Source of the DNA: an uncultured Collinsella sp.
GTDB lineage: Bacteria > Actinomycetota > Coriobacteriia > Coriobacteriales > Coriobacteriaceae
Reading direction: 5' to 3'
Assembly (NCBI GenBank): GCA_937896835.1
Contig: CALBOJ010000094.1
Coordinates: forward strand, 1 to 45,178
Length of the DNA: 45,178 bases
The notes under the pieces: generated by a model
What the model was told of the DNA's origin: nothing
The model's input: only the letters and a program-made list of their open reading frames with translations
Database searches by the model: none
Position numbers and translations under genes: made by a program
Shown here: one piece after another, positions 1 to 8,082 of the stretch
Layout: the number at the start of each line of letters is the position of its first letter
Numbering within the stretch: position 1 is the stretch's first letter

Positions 1-710
1 GCCTCCTCGATGCCGTCGTAGCGGAAGATATCGGAGCTGTAGACAAAACCGGCCACGCAGTCGCCTGTGGACACATAGGCGGCAGCGGTACCAACTTTGT
101 CGGCCAGTGCGACCTTGTCGGCGATCTCGGGAGCATACTCGCCGTCGTCGCCTTCGGTGCCGGTGTAGAGGCCCACGGAAGCCAACGCCTGGTTGGCGTA
201 CTTGCCGGCGGGGACGGTCTTGGCGTCGCCGATGGCGATCTTGCCGTCCAGGTTCGCGACGTCGGCGATGGCCTCGATCTTGGTGTCGGAGCCCTCAGCG
301 CGAATGATCACAAGATCGTTGACGAACATATCCTCACGCGTGTCGGCATCGACGAGCTCGACGGCCTCGGCGTCGTCCATGGTGCCCTTGGAAGCGGTGA
401 TGAGCACGTCGACCGTGGCACCGGCGCGCATCTGCTCAACGAGGTCGCCAGACGCCTTAAACTGCGTGTCGGCAAACGTGGTACCGGTCTGCTCGGTGTA
501 AAGCTCCTGAACCTCGGGCAGAGCCTTCTCGAGCGAGTTGGCGGCAAAGACCTGCAGCTCGACAGCTTTCTTGGAAGATGCCTTAGCAGAACCGGCATCG
601 GAGCCAGTCGGCTCAGACGTCTTGTTGCCAGAGCAGCCGGCAAGGCCAAGGCCGGCAGCGGCGACAGCAGAGAGCGAGACGAATCCGCGGCGAGAAACCA
701 TATCGAACAT
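1..710 (-). CDS. modA: Molybdate ABC transporter substrate-binding lipoprotein (3' end beyond the window)
   Basis: This is the extracellular molybdate-binding component of the ModABC importer. About 236 codons are visible and the C-terminus runs off the left edge. The N-terminus carries SRRGF (residues 6-10), like a twin-arginine signal, followed by a hydrophobic stretch and the lipobox LAGC with Cys26, so export as a Tat-type lipoprotein is likely. The mature part begins with ELQVFAANSLEKALPEV and continues through ADVLIT-like and YANQALASVGLY segments typical of ModA. I chose the ATG at 710 because AGGG lies 6 nt upstream; an in-frame ATG at 701 would leave the same signal. Its neighbours moeA and mogA, on the same strand, make molybdenum cofactor, which supports molybdate over other oxyanions. 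The family is clear; tungstate preference cannot be excluded. Confidence 0.85.
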   Translation of the reverse strand, partial: MFDMVSRRGFVSLSAVAAAGLGLAGCSGNKTSEPTGSDAGSAKASSKKAVELQVFAANSLEKALPEVQELYTEQTGTTFADTQFKASGDLVEQMRAGATVDVLITASKGTMDDAEAVELVDADTREDMFVNDLVIIRAEGSDTKIEAIADVANLDGKIAIGDAKTVPAGKYANQALASVGLYTGTEGDDGEYAPEIADKVALADKVGTAAAYVSTGDCVAGFVYSSDIFRYDGIEE

Positions 711-770
711 GTTCAACCCTTTCGGACCTTATGCCCGGGTACCCCACCGCGGGCTTTATTCTGTAATTAG

Positions 771-776
771 ATTATA
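771..776 (-). promoter_or_regulatory. Probable -10 box of modA
   Basis: On the minus strand the hexamer reads TATAAT, about 60 nt upstream of the modA start. No good -35 hexamer is found 16-18 bp further upstream (CATAAT or TCATAA), which would fit a promoter that depends on an activator. Confidence 0.45.
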
Positions 777-798
777 CTTCGGTGCGAATAATGATTAT

Positions 799-821
799 GA
801 GAAATTATTCTCGTCTGAGAA
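799..821. promoter_or_regulatory. Three alternating GAGAA/TTCTC half-sites upstream of modA
   Basis: The stretch reads GAGAA-N4-TTCTC-N4-GAGAA with a strict 9-bp step, so every adjacent pair forms an inverted repeat. It sits just upstream of the putative modA -10 and overlaps the -35 region. That is where an operator for a molybdate or metal-responsive regulator would lie. The regulator is unknown and the role is inferred. Confidence 0.4.
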
Positions 822-863
822 TATAGTTTCAAGCATGCCTACAGAATGCCGTCCCCTTGGGCG

Positions 864-901
864 CAAATAAAAGGCGGAGCAGCCGTTCAGGTCGCTCCGC
901 C
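864..901 (-). terminator. Rho-independent terminator after mogA
   Basis: On the minus strand GGCGGAGC pairs with GCTCCGCC across a 13-nt loop and is followed by TTTTATT. It lies just past the mogA stop, so modA is probably transcribed separately from moeA-mogA. Confidence 0.8.
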
Positions 902-914
902 GCAGGTAAACCGC

Positions 915-1394
915 TTAGTTGGTATGTCCGCCGCCCGCTGTCATCTGAGCCGCATGCTCCAGCTGGTCCGCTATGGCCTCCCAGCTTTCGCGAGCGGCCT
1001 TCGTAGAACCGGGAAAGTTTACGACAAGTGTATGACCTCGTTGCATGCAAATAGCGCGCGAGAGCATGGAGCGGCGCGTCTTGGTCATCGAGTACGCACG
1101 GATCGCCTCGGCAATACCCGGCACCTCGCGATCGCAGACGGCACGCGTCGCCTCGGGCGTCACATCGCGCATCGAAAGCCCCGTGCCGCCGCAGGTGAGC
1201 ACGACATTGGCGTGGCACTCATCGGCGGCTTCCACAATGGCATCACCGATCTCGCTGACGTCGTCGCGCACGACCAGATGTGAGACGACCGTCCAGCCCT
1301 GCGCCTCGATAAGTTCCTCGAGTGCGGCTCCAGCCTCGTCCTGGGCAAGGTCCCGCGTATCCGAACACGTCACGATCGATATCTTCAGCTCCAT
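915..1394 (-). CDS. mog: Molybdopterin adenylyltransferase / MoaB-MogA family protein
   Basis: This 159-residue protein belongs to the MoaB/Mog fold, which adenylylates molybdopterin before metal insertion. It starts MELKISIVTCSDTRDLAQD and has the GGTG phosphate-binding loop at residues 69-72, then SMRDVTPEAT with the conserved Asp and Pro. Length matches MoaB/Mog (about 160-180). The ATG at 1394 is preceded by a perfect AGGAGG with 6-nt spacing. It lies 10 bp after the moeA stop on the same strand, so the two are almost certainly one operon. Mog and MoaB cannot be told apart safely by eye, but a MogA role next to MoeA is the simplest reading. Confidence 0.85.
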   Translation of the reverse strand: MELKISIVTCSDTRDLAQDEAGAALEELIEAQGWTVVSHLVVRDDVSEIGDAIVEAADECHANVVLTCGGTGLSMRDVTPEATRAVCDREVPGIAEAIRAYSMTKTRRSMLSRAICMQRGHTLVVNFPGSTKAARESWEAIADQLEHAAQMTAGGGHTN

Positions 1395-1404
1395 AGCATT
1401 CCTC

Positions 1405-2667
1405 CTACAACACGGCGCCCTCAGGCAGGTCGACACGCACAACATCCACGATGTCGCCCGCCTTGAGCTCGCACGGACCTTCGTCAATACGCAGCAGGCA
1501 GTTGGCCCGCTGCATCGTGCCGAGCAACGCCGAATTCTGCGTCTTGGCCTCGGTCACCAACAGCTCACCGGTCTCGGGGTCGCGCAAAACCGTGGCGCGA
1601 TCGAAGAAGCGGCGATGCTGTCGCTTTTTCACGCCGTGCGTGAGCATCGCCTGCTGCACGGGACGCGTACCCTCGGCAAAACCGCGCATCTTGCGGATCG
1701 CCGGGCGGGCGAGCATCTCAAAGCCCACATACGCCGCCGCGGGATTGCCCGAAAGCCCCAGAGACGGCTTGCCGCCGAGCAGCCCAAACGTGATGGCCTT
1801 GCCCGGACGCATCGAGATGCGGTCAAACAGCACCTCGCCCTCGCGCTGGACCAGCGCCGTCACGTAGTCGTAGTCGCCTGCCGAGGCGCCACCGCTCGTA
1901 ATGACAAAATCGCACTCCTGCACGGCACGATGCACCAGCTCGGCAATCGCCCGCTCATCATCGGGCGCAATGCCGTAGAACACGGGCTCGGCGCCGGCAT
2001 CGAGCGCCTCGGCCATCAACGCCGACGAGTTGGAGTCGCGAATCTGCCCGCGCGCCGGCAGCTCGTTCGGCGCGACCAGCTCCGTGCCCAGCGAGATGAT
2101 GCCCACGCGCGGAGCGGCATGGACCTTCACGCTCGCGTAACCGGCGCTCGCCAGCAAGCCAGCGCCCGCCGGAGCCACGACCTCGCCGGCGTGCATCACA
2201 ACATCGCCAGCATGGGCCTCCTCGGCGGCAGAGCGAACGTTCTCCCCCACCTTTGTCGGCGCCGAGAACCTCGCACGCGAGCCCTCGTTGCCATCGCCGT
2301 CGAGCACATCAACGATCTCGTATTTCACAACGGCATCGGCACCTTCGGGCACCGGCGCGCCCGTCATGATGCGGACCGTCTCGCCCGCGCCGATTGTGCC
2401 CTCAAACACATGGCCCGCGGCCTCGTGTCCGATAACGTCGAGCGTCACCGGCGCCTCACCAGATGCCTGCGCCAAATCCGCCGAGCGCACGGCATATCCG
2501 TCCATAGCGCTGTTGGCAAACGGCGAGATGTCGATATCGGCCACCGCGTCCTCTGCCAAGGGAAGACCGGCGGCCTGCCACACGGGAATCTCGACAACTC
2601 CGGTGCGATTCACGTGCGACAAGACGATCGCCTGTGCGTCCTCCAACGGAATGAGTTTCTCTGCCAT
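1405..2667 (-). CDS. moeA: Molybdopterin molybdenumtransferase MoeA
   Basis: MoeA inserts molybdenum into adenylylated molybdopterin. The 420-residue protein has the family's order of motifs: NSAMDGYAV near residues 52-60, GGASAGDYDYV near 255, MRPGKAITFG near 288 and GLSGNPAAAYVGFE near 305, and it ends with the small barrel domain (C-terminal GDIVDVVRVD). I chose the ATG at 2667 because GAGG lies 5 nt upstream; in-frame ATG codons at 2682 and 2694 lack this. It is the first gene of the moeA-mogA pair. A TATACT -10 candidate lies about 60 nt upstream of the start. Confidence 0.93.
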   Translation of the reverse strand: MAEKLIPLEDAQAIVLSHVNRTGVVEIPVWQAAGLPLAEDAVADIDISPFANSAMDGYAVRSADLAQASGEAPVTLDVIGHEAAGHVFEGTIGAGETVRIMTGAPVPEGADAVVKYEIVDVLDGDGNEGSRARFSAPTKVGENVRSAAEEAHAGDVVMHAGEVVAPAGAGLLASAGYASVKVHAAPRVGIISLGTELVAPNELPARGQIRDSNSSALMAEALDAGAEPVFYGIAPDDERAIAELVHRAVQECDFVITSGGASAGDYDYVTALVQREGEVLFDRISMRPGKAITFGLLGGKPSLGLSGNPAAAYVGFEMLARPAIRKMRGFAEGTRPVQQAMLTHGVKKRQHRRFFDRATVLRDPETGELLVTEAKTQNSALLGTMQRANCLLRIDEGPCELKAGDIVDVVRVDLPEGAVL

Positions 2668-2725
2668 ATACACCTCTAGCATGCAACGGCGCACATCACG
2701 GGCGCCGATTCTTTATGTTTATCTC

Positions 2726-2731
2726 AGTATA
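2726..2731 (-). promoter_or_regulatory. Probable -10 box of moeA
   Basis: The minus strand reads TATACT, about 60 nt upstream of the moeA start, in the divergent gap with the anion channel gene. No convincing -35 was found. Confidence 0.4.
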
Positions 2732-2878
2732 ATCCCGCGCCGCACGACGGCGACACGGCCCGTGCCCACGAATACACCTGTCGGTAACGGACGGCGAAAC
2801 AGAACCAAAACCAACCAGCCGGTTTGTCACGTTTGGCACGTTCTATAATGCTCGTGTTGCAACCCAAAAGAGGAACGT

Positions 2879-4300
2879 ATGGCTTTTACCGACAAACCCG
2901 AAAGCGCAAACGAGGCGCAGGATCATTCCCAGTCGCTCGACGACGGCGGCTTTTTCTCCCTTAATGACGTCATCATGGCAGGCAGGCAACAGCTCACCCG
3001 CTCCGAGCATCTCTTGGCTGCCGACACGCGCCGCAACGCCCGCAACCTACTCGCGAGCGCCAAGTTGCTCGCGCTCGTCGTCATCGTCTCGCTCGCCATG
3101 GGCGTTGCCGCTTGGGCGTTTTTGGCCTCGCTGAATATCGCGACCGACTATCGCGAGCACCACGCGTGGGTCTACGCATTGCTTCCCGTTGTGGGCATTG
3201 CCACCGCATGGGTGTACAAAAACCACGGCCTTGCTGCCAAACGAGGCAACAACCTGGTCATCGACTCCGCTCTGGGCACACGCCTCATCCATATGCGCAT
3301 GGCCGTCCTCACCTTCGTCTGCTCCACGCTCACGCACCTAACGGGTGGATCGGCCGGTCGCGAGGGAGCCGCGGTGCAGATTGGCGGCACCATCGCCAGC
3401 AACATCTCGAGCCTCGCCCACCTCAAAAAGCATGACCACCACGACCTCATGCTCGCCGGCATCTCGTCGGCCTTTGGCGCCGTATTCGGCTCGCCCCTTG
3501 CTGGAGCTTTCTTTGGCATGGAGATGTGCTTTATCGGCAAGATCGACTACACCGCGGGCCTCTACTGCCTCGTCGCCTCGTTTACCGGCTACTTTACGTC
3601 ACTTGCCTTGGGAACCGAGTACGAGGCGAATGTCATCGCCAGCGTTCCCAACATGACACCACGGACGGTTGTCATCGTTGTTATCAGCGCAATTATCTTC
3701 GGTCTGACGGCACGCCTCTTTGCCTGGTCGGTTCGAACCGTCAAAAGCCTTTACGGTCGCTTTATCACCAATTACCTTACTCGCGCACTCGTGGGCGCAC
3801 TCGTGGTTTTGGCCGCCTATGCCCTCCTTGACGCCTGGGACTACGCCGGCCTTTCCACGTGGCTTTCCGGCGCCGGATTTGCCGGCAACACCACCCTGGC
3901 GGACGCAGCCATCAAGTTGGTCGTCACAGCGCTTACCCTGGGCGCGGGCTTCCAAGGCGGCGAGGTCACGCCCCTGTTTGGCATCGGTGCGGCACTCGGT
4001 GGCTGGATCGGCTGCCTTACCGGGCTTGACCCCAGTTTTCTGGCGGCTCTCGGCATGCTCGGCGTGTTCTGCGCCGGCCTCAACGTGCCCATCACCACCT
4101 GCATGATGGCCATCGACCTGTTCCACGGCACGGCCGCTGGGTTCTTTGTCATCGTGGCCTTTATCAGCTACCTAACCGGCGGACACCGCGGCGTGTACTC
4201 CGCCCAGCGCATCATCTCACCCAAGCGCCGCTCGCTTATTGTGGATGAGGGCGGTACGGTAGCGGATGCTATCGAGCGCCACAACGACCTGATAGAGTAG
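2879..4300 (+). CDS. ClC-family anion channel or transporter
   Basis: This 473-residue membrane protein has a soluble N-terminal segment of about 55 residues followed by many hydrophobic helices. The ClC filter motif appears as GGSAGREGAAVQIGG near residues 155-169, with the gating Glu in GREGA, and a second ClC motif appears as GGEVTPLFGIGAALGG near 354-369. The GSGIP signature of classic chloride ClCs is not recognisable, and GREGA replaces the usual GREGP. Unusual filters of this kind occur in fluoride-exporting ClCs, but I cannot assign the ion. AGAGGA stands 4-5 nt before the ATG. A TATAAT hexamer at 2844-2849 is a plausible -10. The lipid kinase follows 86 bp later on the same strand. 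Confidence 0.85.
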   Translation: MAFTDKPESANEAQDHSQSLDDGGFFSLNDVIMAGRQQLTRSEHLLAADTRRNARNLLASAKLLALVVIVSLAMGVAAWAFLASLNIATDYREHHAWVYALLPVVGIATAWVYKNHGLAAKRGNNLVIDSALGTRLIHMRMAVLTFVCSTLTHLTGGSAGREGAAVQIGGTIASNISSLAHLKKHDHHDLMLAGISSAFGAVFGSPLAGAFFGMEMCFIGKIDYTAGLYCLVASFTGYFTSLALGTEYEANVIASVPNMTPRTVVIVVISAIIFGLTARLFAWSVRTVKSLYGRFITNYLTRALVGALVVLAAYALLDAWDYAGLSTWLSGAGFAGNTTLADAAIKLVVTALTLGAGFQGGEVTPLFGIGAALGGWIGCLTGLDPSFLAALGMLGVFCAGLNVPITTCMMAIDLFHGTAAGFFVIVAFISYLTGGHRGVYSAQRIISPKRRSLIVDEGGTVADAIERHNDLIE

Positions 4301-4386
4301 ATGTAATAATCGCCGTGCAGCCACAATCGGGGGCAATTCGACCTGAACGCGACCGCACTGTCATGTCACACGCCGGGAGTCGCCCC

Positions 4387-5349
4387 ATGCACGCAACTGA
4401 TTTTGGTCGCACGCTCATCATCGCTAACCCAGCCGCCCAGTCGGGTGCGGCGCGCGAAGTTGCCGAGCGCCTGCAACGATTTTTGGACATGACTGCACGC
4501 GCATCCCAGTTTGACCTGGTGTTGACCGAGCGTATGGGACACGCCAAGAAGCTGGCCGCACAGGCTCAGGGCTATCGCACCGTTATCGCCCTTGGCGGCG
4601 ACGGCGTGATTCACGAGGTCGTCAACGGGCTTATGACGCAAAAGCAGGACGCCCGCCCCGCCCTTGCGGTCCTGCCCGTTGGCTCCGGCAACGATTTTGC
4701 CCAAACGCTCGATATCGAAGATTTCTCCGGCAAGGATTTTGGCGCGCTACTCACCTGTGAGCTGCAGCGTCAGGACATCGGGCGGATTCGCTCATGGAAC
4801 CCCGCAAGCGGCAGCGGCGAGGCGATCGTCGAGCATTACGACCAGACGCTCTCCGTCGGTATTGATGCCGCCATCGGCCTTGGCACCACCGAGCTGCGCA
4901 AAAAGACCGGCTTGACGGGTGCTCCGCTCTACACCCTTTCGGGACTTGAGCAGTTTGGCCTGCGCTATCGCAACTACCCCATGACAGTCAGCTTTGACGG
5001 CGCGCCCGCCGAGCGCGTGAGGGCGATCATCATGGCGATTCAGCTTGGTCCTACCTATGGCTCGGGCTATCGCATCTGCCCCGATGCCGACCCCTGCGAC
5101 GGCATGCTCGACGTCTGCTACGCCTGCGGCCCCGTCCCTCGCGCGGTAGCCCTGCCTATGTTCCTTTCGGCCAAGGACGGCCACCATACCAAGTTGCCAC
5201 CGGTTCGCATGCGCCGCTGCCGCCATGCCGAGCTAACTTTTGAGGAGCCCGACTACCCCATCCAGGCCGACGGCGAGCCCATCGTCGCCTCGCGCATCGA
5301 AGTCGACATCCTACCCGGCGCCCTCCAAGTCTGGCACCCAACCCGCTAA
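4387..5349 (+). CDS. YegS/DgkB-like diacylglycerol or lipid kinase
   Basis: This 320-residue protein belongs to the DAGK catalytic-domain family, which phosphorylates lipids such as diacylglycerol or undecaprenol at the membrane. It opens with TLIIANPAAQSG (the NPxxG motif), has GGDGVIHEVVNGL at residues 70-82 (Val replaces the usual Thr in GGDGT) and PVGSGNDFA near 97-105. The C-terminal domain ends with QADGEP, as in the family. I chose the ATG at 4387 because GGGAG precedes it by 7 nt; upstream in-frame starts at 4315 and 4363 have no site. The substrate cannot be told from sequence. Confidence 0.85.
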   Translation: MHATDFGRTLIIANPAAQSGAAREVAERLQRFLDMTARASQFDLVLTERMGHAKKLAAQAQGYRTVIALGGDGVIHEVVNGLMTQKQDARPALAVLPVGSGNDFAQTLDIEDFSGKDFGALLTCELQRQDIGRIRSWNPASGSGEAIVEHYDQTLSVGIDAAIGLGTTELRKKTGLTGAPLYTLSGLEQFGLRYRNYPMTVSFDGAPAERVRAIIMAIQLGPTYGSGYRICPDADPCDGMLDVCYACGPVPRAVALPMFLSAKDGHHTKLPPVRMRRCRHAELTFEEPDYPIQADGEPIVASRIEVDILPGALQVWHPTR

Positions 5350-5356
5350 CCCCACC

Positions 5357-5427
5357 TAAGTTGCGGTGAAATAGGGACTGTTTATGCAGTTAAAGCCGCG
5401 AAACAGTCCCTATTTCACCGCAACTTA
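5357..5427. repeat. REP-like palindrome A (27-bp perfect arms)
   Basis: The left arm (5357-5383) and right arm (5401-5427) are perfect inverted copies over 27 bp around a 17-nt loop. The arm contains TTGCGGTGAAATAGGGACTG. It lies between the convergent lipid kinase and release-factor-like genes. A related, more degenerate copy occurs at 26150-26218. There is no T-run, so it is not a standard terminator. Confidence 0.9.
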
Positions 5428-5436
5428 TTGAGAAGA

Positions 5437-5817
5437 TCATTCCTCCCCGCCCGGGTTGCGACGGTTAGCCTTTTTAATGGCGTTGAAGTGTTTGTCGTTG
5501 AGCCTGCGCTGGCGCGATCGCTGTGGCACTTTGGTCTTGACGCGACGGCGCGGTGGACGGCCACGACGCTCAAGCTCTGCCCTCAGCTTACGCAGACAGC
5601 TCGCACGATTCTGAAACTGACTACGGCTCTCGCGCGCCGTCACGACAATTCCCGTGGGCCCATGTTTCATGCGCACCGCAGAGTCTGTCGTGTTCACACC
5701 CTGGCCACCCGGGCCCGTCGCACGAAACACCTGAACCTCGCAGTCGCGTGCCAACTCCTCGACCGACATCTCGGCATAGCGCGCGTACTCGCGCCATCCC
5801 ATCTTGTTCTCATCCAT
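5437..5817 (-). CDS. Small GGQ-domain release-factor-like protein
   Basis: This 126-residue protein is a class I release factor catalytic domain alone. It has the peptidyl-tRNA hydrolysis motif GGQ at residues 37-39 inside FRATGPGGQGVNTTDSAVR, followed by a strongly basic tail (RRGRPPRRRVKTKVPQRSRQRR). The codon-recognition domain of RF1/RF2 is absent. Proteins of this build (ArfB/YaeJ, mtRF-R) release peptides from stalled ribosomes. The ATG at 5817 has GGAGGT 6 nt upstream. It lies downstream of xpt on the same strand but is separated by a palindrome that probably terminates transcription. A rescue role is inferred from architecture. Confidence 0.8.
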   Translation of the reverse strand: MDENKMGWREYARYAEMSVEELARDCEVQVFRATGPGGQGVNTTDSAVRMKHGPTGIVVTARESRSQFQNRASCLRKLRAELERRGRPPRRRVKTKVPQRSRQRRLNDKHFNAIKKANRRNPGGEE

Positions 5818-5836
5818 ATCAACACCTCCCCTCATA

Positions 5837-5873
5837 CAAAAAATGTGACAAAGGGACAGTCCCTTTGTCACAT
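5837..5873 (-). terminator. Palindrome C acting as terminator after xpt
   Basis: Positions 5843-5873 form a perfect palindrome with 15-bp arms (ATGTGACAAAGGGAC and its complement) around one base. On the minus strand it is followed directly by TTTTTTG, so it should work as an intrinsic terminator for xpt. Its GGGACAGTCCC core resembles the other REP-like palindromes in this window. Confidence 0.75.
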
Positions 5874-5900
5874 CGCATACCAATCGCTTGTGTTTCGCGC

Positions 5901-6479
5901 TTAGGCGAAGGTGATCTCGCCGTTCTCGCAGTCCATATCGGCAATGCGAGCCAGGCTCTCAACGCGGAAGCCGCGCTCGCGGAGCTTATCGCCACCGCCC
6001 TGGAAGCCCTTCTCCACCGCAATGCCAATGCCAGCAACCTCGGCACCCGCGGCCTCACAGATCTTGATAAGACCCTCGAGCGCGCAGCCGTTGGCCAGGA
6101 AGTCGTCGATAATCAGGACCTTATCGCCCTCGGACAGGAAACGCTTGCCCACGATAACCGGGTACTCCTTCTGTTTGGTAAAGGAGTAGATGGTCGTAGC
6201 ATACTGCTCGCCGTCGAGGTTAATGGACTGGGCCTTCTTGGCAAAGACCACCGGCACGCCGCCAAAATGCTGAGCTGCGATGCAGGCCATGCCAATGCCC
6301 GAAGCCTCGATCGTCAGGATCTTGTTGATCTCGACGCCCTCGAACAGACGGGCCCACTCAGCGCCCATGTGATCGAACAGCTCAACGTCGCACTGGTGGT
6401 TGAGGAAGGCATCAACCTTAAGGACGTTACCGGCCTTTACGATGCCGTCATGGCGAATACGATCCTCAAGCTCCTGCAT
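5901..6479 (-). CDS. xpt: Xanthine phosphoribosyltransferase
   Basis: This enzyme converts xanthine and PRPP to XMP for purine salvage. The 192-residue length fits Xpt exactly, and the protein has the PRPP-binding motif VLIIDDFLANGCA at residues 121-133. Other hallmarks are MQELEDRI at the start, LTIEASGIGMACIAA near 55-69 and VEKGFQGGG near 155. The start at 6479 has AAGGGG 7 nt upstream. No purine riboswitch is recognisable in the short leader, although xpt often has one in Firmicutes. A TAGACT -10 candidate lies at 6535-6540. Confidence 0.93.
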   Translation of the reverse strand: MQELEDRIRHDGIVKAGNVLKVDAFLNHQCDVELFDHMGAEWARLFEGVEINKILTIEASGIGMACIAAQHFGGVPVVFAKKAQSINLDGEQYATTIYSFTKQKEYPVIVGKRFLSEGDKVLIIDDFLANGCALEGLIKICEAAGAEVAGIGIAVEKGFQGGGDKLRERGFRVESLARIADMDCENGEITFA

Positions 6480-6636
6480 GGCGCAACCCCTTCTCGCGGC
6501 AACGATACCGCGCGATTAATAAACGTTGTTCGATAGTCTACCACGGACCGACCCCCGCCCGTCCCACAAGCCACATCGCACCACAAACCAGTCTTTTTGG
6601 GACGGCGCGAATCGTGGCAGACAGCCTCCCAACACG

Positions 6637-7941
6637 CTAATGGCGGGCGCACATCTTCACCAAACGCACCATGGCGAGCGCAAAGCCCACAGCGGCCACA
6701 GCCATGAGCACGTAGAACACCGAGCGAAAGCCGAATAAGAACACATCCGGACGGCCTGCAACGAAACTGGTCACGGCCTCGCCCATCGCCACACTCATCT
6801 GCCCATAGAGGATATGCGATGCCGCCGTAATGCCCACTGCCATACCCGCATAGCGCGCAAGGCTACCCAGGCTGCCCGCAAAGCCGAGCGCTTCGCGCGG
6901 AGCCGAGCCCATGTACAGGGAGTTATTGGGGCTCTGGAAAATCGACGTGCCGCACGACATAAACGCGACACAGCACACGATCACAGGGATGGAGGAGTGC
7001 TCGTCGAGCATGCTTACCGCAAAGAGACCGCATACGTACACACCCAGGCCGACCGCCGTGGGACCCTCGCAGCCAACACGGTCCGAAACCGTACCCGAAA
7101 GCGGCCCGATAAAGGCATTCACCATCGGCAGCGCCAAAAAGAGCAGTCCGGAAATATCGGAGCTAAAGCCATGGGCATCCTGGAAATAGAACGGCAGCAC
7201 AAACTCAGATGCACCGATGCCAACGAACACGATGAGCATGCAGGCTAGGTTGATGGTGAAGGCCGAATTTGCAAAGCAGCGACGAGCGGCCTCGATCATG
7301 GACATGGGACGCTTGCCGGCCTCCGGCTTAACATGCGGCAGCGTGTAGAGCCCCACGATAAACGAGATGACGCCAATGGGCAGGTTGATGAGGAAGATGC
7401 TCTCCCAGGGAAAACTTGCCACCAGCATGCCGCCGAGCACGGGGCCACACATCATGCCGAGGGCCACGAAGGTCGCGAGGATACCCATGGCACGACCGCG
7501 CTCGCGCGCCGGAAACGACTCGGTGATGATACCCATGTTGTTAGCCATGGCCGCCGCGCAACCGACGCCCTGAACAATACGTGCCAGAATAAGAACTTCG
7601 AGCGAACTCGAAAGGCCGCAAAGCAGCGAGCCGGCCGTAAAAACGATTACGCCCAGCTGGAATACGCCCACCTTGCCGCGCACGTCGCCCAAGCGGCCAA
7701 ACGGCAGCATAGCCACGCATGTCGCAAGCAGGTACACCGAGCTCACCAGCTGGATGCGGTCGAGGCCCACGCCCAGCTCCTTTTGCATCACGGGCAACGC
7801 CACGGTCACGACGGTCGAATCCAGACACGACATAAACGTCATGATGAGCACGGTAAACAGAATCGCCCATTTGTTCTTGCCATGGGTTTCGCCCTCAAGG
7901 GCAATGTGCTCGCGGCGCAGCTGCTCTGCGGTTTTCTCCAT
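6637..7941 (-). CDS. MFS drug/proton antiporter, EmrB/QacA-like
   Basis: This 434-residue integral membrane protein has about 12 hydrophobic segments. Segment 1 contains LDSTVVTVALPVMQKELG, the DHA2 signature, and the loop GRLGDVRGKVGVFQLG is MFS motif A. Segment 5 carries the antiporter motif (GMMCGPVLGGMLV). I took the ATG at 7941 because AAGG lies 6 nt upstream; the ATG at 7947 is too close to that site. Families of this type export drugs, dyes or organic acids using the proton gradient. The substrate is unknown. It is preceded by a strong terminator, so it is not in an operon with metY. Confidence 0.85.
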   Translation of the reverse strand: MEKTAEQLRREHIALEGETHGKNKWAILFTVLIMTFMSCLDSTVVTVALPVMQKELGVGLDRIQLVSSVYLLATCVAMLPFGRLGDVRGKVGVFQLGVIVFTAGSLLCGLSSSLEVLILARIVQGVGCAAAMANNMGIITESFPARERGRAMGILATFVALGMMCGPVLGGMLVASFPWESIFLINLPIGVISFIVGLYTLPHVKPEAGKRPMSMIEAARRCFANSAFTINLACMLIVFVGIGASEFVLPFYFQDAHGFSSDISGLLFLALPMVNAFIGPLSGTVSDRVGCEGPTAVGLGVYVCGLFAVSMLDEHSSIPVIVCCVAFMSCGTSIFQSPNNSLYMGSAPREALGFAGSLGSLARYAGMAVGITAASHILYGQMSVAMGEAVTSFVAGRPDVFLFGFRSVFYVLMAVAAVGFALAMVRLVKMCARH

Positions 7942-7967
7942 ATCCATCCTTTCGAGTGGTGCAACGC

Positions 7968-8014
7968 AAAAACGGGGCCCCAATCGCCTGCGAACAGTCG
8001 CGATTGGGGTCCCG
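7968..8014 (-). terminator. Rho-independent terminator after metY
   Basis: On the minus strand a 15-bp stem (CGGGACCCCAATCGC against GCGATTGGGGCCCCG, one G-U) with an 11-nt loop is followed by TTTTTG. Confidence 0.9.
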
Positions 8015-8082
8015 CCTACGGAATCGGAACTATATGTCACCGGAACCCCAAGAGGCTCCGTCGCTTCATACGAGAAGCTAGC

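Noticed and set aside
6480..6560. A purine riboswitch before xpt
   Set aside because: The leader is short and shows none of the conserved aptamer core.
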